Source: an uncultured Lachnospiraceae bacterium (GTDB lineage Bacteria; Bacillota_A; Clostridia; Lachnospirales; Lachnospiraceae). Taken from it: DNA of 29,072 nucleotides. The notes beneath the pieces are model-generated. The model saw nothing but the letters and a program-made list of their open reading frames with translations, was not told the origin of the DNA and did not search any database. The DNA lies in the NCBI GenBank assembly GCA_910587905.1, contig CAJUOF010000312.1:1-29072 (forward strand), read 5' to 3'. Within the stretch, counting starts at the first letter, position 1, and every line of letters begins with the position of its first letter. A program made the position numbers and the translations under genes. Below are positions 13,628 through 20,937 of this stretch, in pieces.

Positions 13628-14971
13628 CTATAACCGAGCGAGAAGCGCTTCCCTCTGCTCCTCATAGCCAGGTTTTCCAAGCAGAGCAAACATATTCTTC
13701 TTATAGCTCTCCACACCGGGCTGATTGAACGGATTCACTCCCAGGATATAGCCGCTGACACCGCAGGCAAACTCATAGAAGTAGAAAAGCTCGCCCAGGA
13801 AGAACTCGTCCTGCTTCGGAACGGAAACCTTCAAGTTGGGCACCTGGCCGTCCGTGTGGGCCAGAATGGTTCCGTTCATGGCGTTCTTATTGACAAAGTC
13901 CATGTTTTTGCCGGCCAGATAGTTGAGCCCATCCAGATCTTCATCCTCCGCCTCAATAAAGAGTTCCGCCGCGGGCGTCTCCACCGAGATCACCGTCTCC
14001 ATCAAGTTTCTGGAGCCGTCCTGGATAAACTGACCCATGGAGTGAAGGTCTGCCGTCAGATCCACCGCCGCCGGGAAGATTCCTCTCTGATCCTTGCCCT
14101 CGCTCTCTCCATAAAGCTGCTTCCACCACTCTGCCACGTAATGGAGGCTGGGCTCATAGTTGGCTGTGATCTCAATGCATTTTCCTTTTCTCAGAAGGAT
14201 GTTCCGGATTGCCGCATACTGCAGGGCGTCATTGGACTCAAAGTCATTGTTCAGAGCCCTCTCTCTTCCGGAAGCTGCGCCCGCCATCAACTGATCAATA
14301 TCCGCACCACTGACCGCAATCGGAAGAAGTCCCACTGCCGTCAGCACGGAAAAACGGCCCCCCACATCGTCCGGCACAACAAAGGTTTCGTAGCCCTCCT
14401 TATCCGACAAGGTTTTCAAAGCTCCTCTCGCCTTGTCCGTGGTGGCATAAATTCTCTTTTTGGCTTCCTCCGCTCCATATTTCTCCGTGAGAACCTTTTT
14501 CAGAATGCGGAAAGCGATCGCGGGCTCCGTGGTTGTCCCAGACTTCGAAATCACGTTAATCGAGAAGTCTTTCCCTTTCAGGAGAGCAATCAGATCATGC
14601 ATGTAGGTGGTACTGATATTGTTGCCGACAAAATAGATTTCAGGAGTCTTTCTCTCTTCCTTAGACATACAATTATAGAAATTGTTTTTCAAAAACTCAA
14701 TGGCTGCTCTAGCGCCCAAATAGGAACCGCCGATGCCGATTACCAAGAGCACATCCGAGTCAGACTGAATCTTTGCCGCTGCTTTTTTGATTCTTGCGAA
14801 TTCTTCCTTGTCATAATCTACCGGCAAGTCAATCCATCCCAGAAAATCATTTCCCGCGCCTGTTCTGGACACCAACACTTCTTTCGCATCGAGCGCCAGT
14901 TTTTTCATATTTTTGATCTCATCCTCCGAGATAAACGGCGCCGTCTTACTGTAATCAAATGTTACCTGCAT
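13628..14971 (-). CDS. pgi: Glucose-6-phosphate isomerase
   Basis: A 447-residue enzyme of glycolysis that interconverts glucose 6-phosphate and fructose 6-phosphate in the cytosol. The length fits the short Gram-positive type. VIGIGGSYLGARA (phosphate and sugar binding), VISKSGTTTEPAIAFR (the SKSGTT-E signature) and GGRFSVLTAVGLLP are the conserved blocks, and QPGVESYK near the C-terminus holds the conserved lysine region. The start at 14971 (MQVTFDYSK) is supported by an AAGGAGAAGAAGG region and homology; the frame is open ten codons further upstream. It has its own promoter at 15009-15037. A weak repeat GGTGGA/TCCACC near 13580-13602 may end the transcript. Confidence 0.97.
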   Translation of the reverse strand: MQVTFDYSKTAPFISEDEIKNMKKLALDAKEVLVSRTGAGNDFLGWIDLPVDYDKEEFARIKKAAAKIQSDSDVLLVIGIGGSYLGARAAIEFLKNNFYNCMSKEERKTPEIYFVGNNISTTYMHDLIALLKGKDFSINVISKSGTTTEPAIAFRILKKVLTEKYGAEEAKKRIYATTDKARGALKTLSDKEGYETFVVPDDVGGRFSVLTAVGLLPIAVSGADIDQLMAGAASGRERALNNDFESNDALQYAAIRNILLRKGKCIEITANYEPSLHYVAEWWKQLYGESEGKDQRGIFPAAVDLTADLHSMGQFIQDGSRNLMETVISVETPAAELFIEAEDEDLDGLNYLAGKNMDFVNKNAMNGTILAHTDGQVPNLKVSVPKQDEFFLGELFYFYEFACGVSGYILGVNPFNQPGVESYKKNMFALLGKPGYEEQREALLARL

Positions 14972-15008
14972 ACCTTCTTCTCCTTTTTGTAACTTTGTCA
15001 TTCACTAT

Positions 15009-15037
15009 ATTATACAAAATTACCTCCCGTTCCGCAA
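15009..15037 (-). promoter_or_regulatory. Sigma-A promoter of pgi
   Basis: On the minus strand TTGCGG (15037-15032) is 17 bases from TATAAT (15014-15009), 38 bases before the start codon. Confidence 0.75.
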
Positions 15038-15049
15038 GGGTTCTCAAGG

Positions 15050-15964
15050 CTATTCATACAAATATTCCTGAATAATGTCCTCAATCAAGCGTTCCTCTTC
15101 CTCTGTCAGCTTCCGTTCTTTGCCGTCATTCCTCCGGCCTGCGGCGATCTTCTCCAAGCGGTTGCGCAAAAATATGGCATCCTGCTCCCTCCCGGCAGCT
15201 TCCTCGCGCCTGCGAAGCTCGTCCGGTCTTTCTGTAGCAGTAGCCGTCTCCTCTCTGCTGCCATGTCTTCCTCCTATGACTGCGTTCACCTCAGAGAATG
15301 CATTTGCAATATCTGCCCTGGAAAAAAGGCTGCCCGAATCCTCACTTCCTTCCGACATCTGCTCTTCCAAAGAAGCTTCCTCCTCATAGCCTCCGTCCTC
15401 CGCTCCGCCTGAAAAGCCCCCTTCAAAAGCCGGAGCCGCAGCCTGAAAGGTTTCCAGACGTCCGGCCAATGTATTCTCGAAATAGTCACGAATATACAAG
15501 AGAAGCCGTCCTCTTTTTCCCCGCGTATTGCAAAATCCTTCCCATAGAACCATGGCTCCTCCCAGCAAGATCCCGGAGGCCGCATACAAAATGACGATCT
15601 CCATGGTGTCCGTATACCAGTAGGTCATGAAGGCTGCCGTCAGGCCACCCAGACAAACCAGAGCCGCTGCCAATGCATTCAATCGTGATAACTTTGAAAG
15701 CCTGATTCCCAAAAACCGATACTGCCCCAAATTTTTCTCCACGTAGACCGGAATGTTCTCCATCCCGCCGCCTGCCCGGTATGTATTTTCAAATTTCAGC
15801 TTCCACTGTTTCAGATATTTGTCTTTTGCAGTTCCCATGTTCTGCGATTGCCTCAATAGCTTTCTGTATCTTCCGTTTACCAGAAACTTACTCAAAACTC
15901 CCAGCGCGCTGACTGCCAGCATGAGATAAAGCACGTTTCCCGTCTCCAAAAATTCTGATACCAT
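15050..15964 (-). CDS. Membrane protein of unknown function
   Basis: A 304-residue protein with hydrophobic helices at about 10-27, 96-114 and 121-141. A basic region lies between the first and second helices (GRYRKLLRQS, residues 31-40). The C-terminal half is soluble, with an acidic low-complexity part at 180-215 (YEEEASLEEQMSEGSEDSG) and a charged helical end. No family signature was recognised. Upstream, TATACAAT at 16049-16056 on the minus strand, preceded by TG, may be an extended -10 box. It is followed closely by pgi, which has its own promoter. Confidence 0.75.
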   Translation of the reverse strand: MVSEFLETGNVLYLMLAVSALGVLSKFLVNGRYRKLLRQSQNMGTAKDKYLKQWKLKFENTYRAGGGMENIPVYVEKNLGQYRFLGIRLSKLSRLNALAAALVCLGGLTAAFMTYWYTDTMEIVILYAASGILLGGAMVLWEGFCNTRGKRGRLLLYIRDYFENTLAGRLETFQAAAPAFEGGFSGGAEDGGYEEEASLEEQMSEGSEDSGSLFSRADIANAFSEVNAVIGGRHGSREETATATERPDELRRREEAAGREQDAIFLRNRLEKIAAGRRNDGKERKLTEEEERLIEDIIQEYLYE

Positions 15965-16118
15965 AACGATTCCCCTTTCTCGTCCAGATAGCCTCTGGTT
16001 TTTCGGTTCTGCTCCGGCATGTCCTGATCACTTCCGGAGATTGTCCCCATTGTATACCAGAAAACTGCAGGATGAGAAGGAAAATCGATCGTATTTTTCC
16101 GACAGGAATTTCCATGAA

Positions 16119-16133
16119 CCTTCAACTTGAAGG
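16119..16133. repeat. Short perfect inverted repeat CCTTCAA-C-TTGAAGG
   Basis: The two 7-base arms flank one base. It lies just after the mtnN stop codon and before the leftward membrane protein gene. There is no T-run, so it is more like an operator than a terminator, but a chance repeat is possible. Confidence 0.35.
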
Positions 16134-16151
16134 GGAACTGGACAAGGAACG

Positions 16152-16850
16152 TTAAAGCTCTAAGCTTTCGGCCATGGCCTTCATGAGAGCAACCGTATGG
16201 GAGATGGCCTTCGCCTCAAATTCTGGATAATCCATGGACGCACTTCCATCTGCTTTATCGGAAATTGCCCGGACAATCAGGAACGGGATGTTGTTCAGAT
16301 AAGCCGCCTGTCCGATGGCTGCCCCCTCCATCTCCGTGCAGCAGCCGTCAAAGGTTTTCACCAGCCATTCCTTCTTTTGGCCGTCCGCAATAAACTGGTC
16401 TCCGCTTAACACACGGCCTCTGAAGGTCTTGATGTCCGGATTTACCCTGCGGCAGCATTCCTCCGCACAGGAAAGCAGCCTCTCATCCGCCATAAATGCC
16501 AGCGTGTCCATCCTGGGAATCTGGCCTGCCGGATACCCGAACGCCTCCGCCTCCACATCATGCTGAAGCGTGTCTGTGGAAAGCACAATATCCCCAATAT
16601 CGATCTGTGCACGCAGGGAGCCCGCAATGCCTGTGTTGACCACAGCCTTCACGTGATAAACATCTGCAAGAATCTGGGCACAGATCCCCGCATTGACCTT
16701 TCCGATGCCGCTGCGCACCACCACTGCCGGATGTCCCCCAAGGATTCCCTTACAAAAATCCATGGAAGCCCTCCGCTCCACAGAAACATCTTCCATGGCT
16801 TCCTTTAACTGATTGACTTCCTCTTCCATTGCTCCAATGATTCCAAGCAT
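16152..16850 (-). CDS. mtnN: 5'-methylthioadenosine/S-adenosylhomocysteine nucleosidase
   Basis: A 232-residue cytosolic hydrolase that removes adenine from methylthioadenosine and S-adenosylhomocysteine, clearing by-products of polyamine synthesis and methylation. The family start MLGIIGAMEEEV carries the catalytic glutamate region. VVVRSGIGKVNAG, VVNTGIAGSL, CTEMEGAAIGQ (substrate-binding Glu) and RAISDKAD (catalytic Asp) follow in the normal order. The start at 16850 lies behind AGGAGG. It is divergent from the TSCPD protein gene. No luxS or speE neighbour is in the window. Confidence 0.96.
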   Translation of the reverse strand: MLGIIGAMEEEVNQLKEAMEDVSVERRASMDFCKGILGGHPAVVVRSGIGKVNAGICAQILADVYHVKAVVNTGIAGSLRAQIDIGDIVLSTDTLQHDVEAEAFGYPAGQIPRMDTLAFMADERLLSCAEECCRRVNPDIKTFRGRVLSGDQFIADGQKKEWLVKTFDGCCTEMEGAAIGQAAYLNNIPFLIVRAISDKADGSASMDYPEFEAKAISHTVALMKAMAESLEL

Positions 16851-16902
16851 CGCATTTTCCTCCTGTCTTTCTTTTCCCTTTATTTTCTTTTCTTCTGTTT
16901 TG

Positions 16903-16911
16903 TGCTATACT
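16903..16911 (+). promoter_or_regulatory. Extended -10 promoter of the TSCPD-murG pair
   Basis: TG-C-TATACT (16903-16911) is an extended -10 box, about 25 bases before the start codon; the -35 region is T-rich and poor. Confidence 0.5.
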
Positions 16912-16935
16912 TTCCTAAAAGGAGGTAACAGCACC

Positions 16936-17184
16936 ATGAATACTTATAAAACCCACGGCGTATGCAGCCGTGAAATCCGCTTTGAAGTTGAAAACGGCAA
17001 AATCAAAGCCGTACAGTTTGTCGGCGGCTGTGCCGGAAACACCCAGGGTGTCGCCAGACTGATCGAAGGCATGGACATCGGTGAAGCCATCCGGAGAATC
17101 GACGGCATCGACTGTGCCGGACGCGGAACCTCATGTCCGGATCAGCTCGCCAAAGCCTTGAAGGAATATCAGGAGACCCACTAG
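16936..17184 (+). CDS. TSCPD domain protein (TIGR03905 type)
   Basis: An 82-residue protein made of one TSCPD domain, the small module also found at the C-terminus of some B12-dependent ribonucleotide reductases. The signature appears as GTSCPDQLAKAL near the C-terminus, with VGGCAGNTQGVARLIEGM in the middle; the cysteines could bind zinc. Stand-alone members are common in Clostridia and their function is not known. The start at 16936 follows GGAGG. murG starts 16 nt downstream, so the two are probably co-transcribed. Confidence 0.88.
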   Translation: MNTYKTHGVCSREIRFEVENGKIKAVQFVGGCAGNTQGVARLIEGMDIGEAIRRIDGIDCAGRGTSCPDQLAKALKEYQETH

Positions 17185-17200
17185 ACTTTAGGAGCAGACC

Positions 17201-18268
17201 ATGAAAAAAATCATATTGACAGGCGGAGGAACCGCCGGACACGTCACCCCCAACTTGGCTCTGATCCCCGCACTTTTGGAACAGGGCTATGACATCCGCT
17301 ACATCGGCTCTTTAAACGGAATCGAAAAAGAACTGATCGAAAAAGCCGGAATCCCCTATGATGGAATTTCCTCCGGTAAACTGAGACGCTATTTCAGCCT
17401 CAAGAACTTCACGGATCCCTTTCGCATTCTGAGAGGATACACCCAGGCGCGAAAAATTCTGAAACGGCAAAGGCCGGATGTGATCTTCTCCAAAGGCGGT
17501 TTCGTGGCCGTTCCCGTCGTACTCGCCGCAAAGAAGCGCCGCATTCCGGTGATCATCCACGAATCTGACATGACGCCAGGGCTGGCCAACAAGCTGTGTA
17601 TTCCCTCCGCCAGAAAGGTCTGCTGCAATTTTCCGGAAACCTTAAAGTATCTTCCAAAAGAGAAGGCCGTTCTGACCGGCTCACCCATAAGGCGAGAGCT
17701 TCTAAATGGCTCTCCTCTGGCCGGCTTTAAGTTTACAGGGCTCTCTTCCGGCAAGCCGGTCCTTCTCGTGATTGGCGGAAGCTTAGGCTCCGTCCGGGTC
17801 AATACTGCCGTCCGAAACATCCTGCCACAGCTATTAAAAACCTGGCAGGTGATCCATCTGTGTGGCAAAGGGAATCTGGACGAATCCTTAACGCATCTGG
17901 AAGGCTATGTCCAGTTTGAGTACGTGAGTTCACAGTTAAAGGATCTGTTCGCCATCTCCGATCTGATGATCTCCAGGGCCGGCGCCAATTCCATCTGTGA
18001 GATCCTCGCCCTCAAAAAGCCCCATATTCTCATCCCGTTATCTGCGGCTGCCAGCCGCGGAGATCAGCTTCTCAATGCGGAGTCCTTCCGCAAACAGGGC
18101 TTTAGCGAGGTGCTTGAGGAAGAGAATCTGACTGATCAGTCCCTTCTCTCTCTGATCGAGAAGGTCCACACCCACAGGCAGGACTATATAAAAGCCATGG
18201 ATTCCAGCAAAACCTCCGATTCCATCGGTACGATCCTGAAACTTCTGAATGAGGCAGGCGGTTTTTAA
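17201..18268 (+). CDS. murG: UDP-N-acetylglucosamine transferase MurG
   Basis: A 355-residue GT28 enzyme that adds GlcNAc to lipid I to make lipid II on the inner face of the membrane. The N-terminal GGGTAGHVTPNLAL loop binds the lipid diphosphate; SKGGFVAVPVVLAA and HESDMTPGLANK follow. In the UDP-GlcNAc half are VIGGSLGSVRVN, ISRAGANSICE and LIPLSAAASRGDQLLNAE. HESD and SRGDQLLNA replace the HEQN and HQ-x2-NA of E. coli MurG, marking the subtype that in Firmicutes is often outside the division/cell-wall cluster, as here. It may be the only or a second MurG of this genome. The stop codon lies inside the terminator hairpin. Confidence 0.92.
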   Translation: MKKIILTGGGTAGHVTPNLALIPALLEQGYDIRYIGSLNGIEKELIEKAGIPYDGISSGKLRRYFSLKNFTDPFRILRGYTQARKILKRQRPDVIFSKGGFVAVPVVLAAKKRRIPVIIHESDMTPGLANKLCIPSARKVCCNFPETLKYLPKEKAVLTGSPIRRELLNGSPLAGFKFTGLSSGKPVLLVIGGSLGSVRVNTAVRNILPQLLKTWQVIHLCGKGNLDESLTHLEGYVQFEYVSSQLKDLFAISDLMISRAGANSICEILALKKPHILIPLSAAASRGDQLLNAESFRKQGFSEVLEEENLTDQSLLSLIEKVHTHRQDYIKAMDSSKTSDSIGTILKLLNEAGGF

Positions 18269-18280
18269 CCGCCTGCTTTT
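18254..18280 (+). terminator. Rho-independent terminator overlapping the end of murG
   Basis: GCAGGCGGTT (18254-18263) pairs perfectly with AACCGCCTGC (18267-18276) and runs into TTTTC. The left arm encodes the last residues of MurG, and the stop codon spans the loop. Confidence 0.92.
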
Positions 18281-18291
18281 CTTCTCCCTGA

Positions 18292-18711
18292 CTAGGCAAG
18301 CTCCTTTTTGATACTTTCTGCAAGCTCCGCCAGTTCCTCGCCGGAAGGAGCCCCCGGCTCCCAGCTCACCATCTTAGGGCCGCCCTCATATCTCGGTATC
18401 ACATGCATATGGAAATGAAATACCGTCTGCCCTGCTGCCTCGCCGTTATTCTGAACCAGATTAAACCCCGCACAGCCAAGACTCTTTTTCATAGCTGCTC
18501 CGATCTTTGCTGCCAGTGCAAGCACCTTGGCGGAGGTTTCTTCGTCCAAAGCCAACAGATCTGCAAAATGGTTTTTGGGCAAAATCAACGCATGGCCCTT
18601 TGAGGCCGGCCCCAAATCCAAAATAACCCGGAACTGTTCATCCTCATAAATGGTCGCCGCCGGAATGTCTCCGTTTGCTATCTTACAAAAAATACAGGTT
18701 TCCTCTCTCAT
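18292..18711 (-). CDS. HIT family nucleotide hydrolase
   Basis: A 139-residue histidine-triad protein of the Hint/HinT branch. CIFCKIANGDIPAATIYED is the typical start, with the two cysteines of many Gram-positive members, and HFHMHVIPRY is the catalytic triad. Family members remove groups from AMP, such as amino-acid or lysine phosphoramidates. The start follows GGGAGA with a six-base spacer. It is convergent with murG, 23 nt away. It lies downstream of ssb, but a hairpin separates the two. Confidence 0.93.
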   Translation of the reverse strand: MREETCIFCKIANGDIPAATIYEDEQFRVILDLGPASKGHALILPKNHFADLLALDEETSAKVLALAAKIGAAMKKSLGCAGFNLVQNNGEAAGQTVFHFHMHVIPRYEGGPKMVSWEPGAPSGEELAELAESIKKELA

Positions 18712-18788
18712 CTTTATTCTCCCGTCCTTTCCAATTTTGACAGTTTCCCGTACTTCCTCTCCAGTTTACCGTCCTCCCGTTCATTTGT

Positions 18789-18823
18789 AAACGATTCTTC
18801 CAAAAAGTTTTCGAAAGAATCGT
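18789..18823 (-). terminator. Probable terminator of ssb
   Basis: ACGATTCTT (18791-18799) pairs with AAGAATCGT (18815-18823), a 9-bp stem around a 15-base loop. It lies two bases after the ssb stop codon; the minus strand continues as TTTACAAATG, a weak T-run. Confidence 0.55.
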
Positions 18824-18825
18824 CT

Positions 18826-19239
18826 TTACTGGAATGGAAGCTCACCCTCATCCATCCCCTCCGGGAAATCCATAAATTCTCCGTCTGCCAATTCCGGCCT
18901 CCCCAGGTGGGACGAAACCGCTTTTTTCTCCGCAAACTCCTGCTCCGTAACCACGACCTCCGTGGTATAAATCTTCTGTCCCTCTTTATTGACATAGCTC
19001 CTGGTCTGAATATGCCCGCTTACCAAAAGCTTGATCCCCTGATGAAGGTATTTCTCCGCAAATTCCGCCCCTTTTCGGAAAACAACGCAGGAAATAAAGT
19101 CTGCCTGCTGTTCCCCTCCGCTTTTTCTGTAGCGATCCACGGCAAGCGTATACCTTGCCACCGCCATTGCCGCCTCCCCCTGTGTATATCGGATATCCGG
19201 ATCTCTAGTCAGGCGCCCCATCAAAATCACTTTATTCAT
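18826..19239 (-). CDS. ssb: Single-stranded DNA-binding protein
   Basis: A 137-residue SSB with one OB fold: MNKVILMGRLTRDPDIRYTQ, then DFISCVVFRKGAEFAEKYL and LVSGHIQTRSYVNKEGQ. The tail is short and acidic, ending DEGELPFQ, so one residue follows the canonical final PF that binds partner proteins. It coats single-stranded DNA during replication and repair. The start at 19239 is set by AGGAGG nine bases upstream; the ATG at 19248 is too close to that site. It stands alone, not between rpsF and rpsR, so it may be a second, recombination- or competence-linked copy. Confidence 0.93.
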   Translation of the reverse strand: MNKVILMGRLTRDPDIRYTQGEAAMAVARYTLAVDRYRKSGGEQQADFISCVVFRKGAEFAEKYLHQGIKLLVSGHIQTRSYVNKEGQKIYTTEVVVTEQEFAEKKAVSSHLGRPELADGEFMDFPEGMDEGELPFQ

Positions 19240-19378
19240 CGTTTTCATCCTCCTGATCAATCTACATAGAATTTTCTTGCTTTCATTTCTTCTTTTTTCT
19301 GTATCTTCCTCTTTCTTTCTCCTGTTTTCCGGCTTTTCTCCATTGTTTTTTCACATTCTGTGTCGTTTTCTTTCTACT

Positions 19379-19387
19379 TTTGTCGAA
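19379..19387 (+). promoter_or_regulatory. Spo0A box upstream of the histidine kinase gene
   Basis: TTTGTCGAA is an exact 0A box. If TTGCCT (19397-19402) and TACTCT (19420-19425) are the promoter, the box lies about 45 to 53 bases before the start of transcription, a position from which Spo0A usually activates. The promoter boxes themselves are weak. The rest of 19240-19513 is T-rich with no other recognised element. Confidence 0.5.
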
Positions 19388-19513
19388 CGATTTTATTTGC
19401 CTTATCCGACCTTAAGTGCTACTCTGCTATGTGTATCATCAAATCCTTTCGCTGGGCTCATTGCCCTGCGGGAAGCAATCAACGGGATATTTGCTGAAAG
19501 GCGCGGTAAAATC

Positions 19514-20344
19514 ATGGATCATAAAAAGAATTGTGTAAATGAATTGCTCCTCGAAATCAAACGACTTCGTGCAGAAAATAAAAATCTGACTACGCTTCTG
19601 GAGCGTTCGGAAACCGGTATCGAGACTTCCCTTTCCGCAATTTCTCATGAACTGCGCAATACTCTTACGCTGCTCGTCGGCTCGGCCCGTTTTTTGGAAC
19701 AAGACCACCCGGAAATTATCTCCAACCAAAGCTGGCATAGTCTTTGGACAGATCTTTTGCATATGCAGACCTTTTTAATGGATCTGTCCTCTTTCCGATC
19801 CATGCAAAATATTGCTCTCTCCAAAAGGCTCTGCGATCTGAACTTCCTTCTTCAGGAAATTTGCCGTGACTGCCAGCCACTTTTCGATGGCATCCATAAA
19901 AATCTGATTATCCTTTGTCCTCAGACTCCCATGGTTCTTTATGCGGATGATCGAAAACTGACACACGTATTTACGAACCTGATCAAAAACGGCATGGAAG
20001 CTCTGGAGGATACCGGTACGGTTTCCCTCCGCATAAGAGACGCCTCAAAAAAGGAAAGAATCTCCATCGGACAGGACGCCGTCGCCGTAGAGGTCAAAGA
20101 TACCGGTATCGGTCTTTCCATGGAACAATTGAATAAAATTTTTGAGCCCTTCTACTCAGAAAAATCCGGTGGGACCGGCCTCGGACTCCCCATCGCCCGG
20201 ACAATCATAAAAGCACACTCCGGACAGCTCACAGTAACCTCCAATCCCGGAAAAGGGACTGTTTTTACGGTTCTTCTTCCCAAGCTCCTGCCCGGTCCGA
20301 ATTCTGCGCAGCCGCCTCACTTAGGGAAAGAAACAACCGCATAA
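19514..20344 (+). CDS. Cytosolic sensor-less histidine kinase
   Basis: A 276-residue kinase core without membrane helices. A short coiled coil (residues 8-32) leads to the dimerisation domain, with phospho-acceptor His45 in ISHELRNTLTLL; the usual proline after Asn is Thr. The ATPase domain has NLIKNGMEAL (155-164), DTGIG (196-200) and GGTGLGLPIA (219-228). No PAS or other sensor domain and no adjacent response regulator is present, so it is an orphan kinase. A Spo0A box upstream raises the idea that it feeds the sporulation phosphorelay or Spo0A directly. The ATG at 19514 has a weak ribosome site; the frame is open upstream, but that part is T-rich promoter-like DNA. Its 3' end overlaps the rhomboid gene by 24 nt. 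Confidence 0.85.
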   Translation: MDHKKNCVNELLLEIKRLRAENKNLTTLLERSETGIETSLSAISHELRNTLTLLVGSARFLEQDHPEIISNQSWHSLWTDLLHMQTFLMDLSSFRSMQNIALSKRLCDLNFLLQEICRDCQPLFDGIHKNLIILCPQTPMVLYADDRKLTHVFTNLIKNGMEALEDTGTVSLRIRDASKKERISIGQDAVAVEVKDTGIGLSMEQLNKIFEPFYSEKSGGTGLGLPIARTIIKAHSGQLTVTSNPGKGTVFTVLLPKLLPGPNSAQPPHLGKETTA

Positions 20345-20911
20345 AATACCACTTAAAAATCCTCCGATGTGAGCCGCCGTGTTGATTTCGGCGTTGGCCG
20401 CTCCGCTGTAGAGCATCAGAAACACCATCATAAATACTCGTTCTCTGCGGATACCTGGAATGCGGCCCCGTTTTTTCAATACGCTGGAGCAAAGCACTCC
20501 GACCAGAGCAAACACAGCCCCCGATGCTCCCGCAGACACGACGCTCTTCTCCAGCATGCGGCACCAAAATACGGTTGCCACATTTCCCGCAAGGCCACCG
20601 ACAAGATAGACGAACACCACCCGAACGGTTCCAAGCTCCTTTTCCAGGATGTCTCCAACCGCCATCAGCATCAAAAGATTGCTGCCCAAATGATAAATAT
20701 CAAAATGCATAAACATGGGAGTAACGATGCGGTACCATCCCCCGACAAACTCTCCTGCTTCCATATATAGGGCGCCCCACCGGATCATGGCCGAGGTGTT
20801 TTCCACCGCTCCCATCACCATAAGCAGTAAAAAATACAGAACATTTGCTGCCACCAATGCAATCACACCGTAGGGAACATGTTTATTCCCCCTAAATTCC
20901 AAACGACTCAT
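20321..20911 (-). CDS. Rhomboid family intramembrane serine protease
   Basis: A 196-residue membrane protease with six hydrophobic helices, the core rhomboid fold. The catalytic dyad is seen as GAS130G in SAGASGAVFALVG and His181 in AAHIGGFLSG. YHLGSNLLML (residues 73-82) provides the conserved His and Asn of the oxyanion region. It cleaves substrates inside or near the membrane. It is the last gene of the Tad operon, 26 nt after the FHA gene, suggesting a role in processing pilus or TadE-like proteins. The start at 20911 (MSRLEFRG) was chosen because AGAGG lies seven bases before it. It ends within the convergent histidine kinase gene. Confidence 0.92.
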   Translation of the reverse strand: MSRLEFRGNKHVPYGVIALVAANVLYFLLLMVMGAVENTSAMIRWGALYMEAGEFVGGWYRIVTPMFMHFDIYHLGSNLLMLMAVGDILEKELGTVRVVFVYLVGGLAGNVATVFWCRMLEKSVVSAGASGAVFALVGVLCSSVLKKRGRIPGIRRERVFMMVFLMLYSGAANAEINTAAHIGGFLSGILCGCFFP

Positions 20912-20937
20912 ATCCATTCCTCTTTTCTGAGGACACC

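Noticed and set aside
15888..16125. Short leftward frames of about 75 residues upstream of the membrane protein
   Set aside because: No good ribosome site or recognisable protein; they cover the leader and start of the real gene.
19277..19513. N-terminal extension of the histidine kinase rich in Phe, Leu and Ser that could look like a membrane segment
   Set aside because: It is encoded by T-rich DNA holding the Spo0A box and probable promoter, and has no ribosome site; the Met at 19514 fits a cytosolic kinase.
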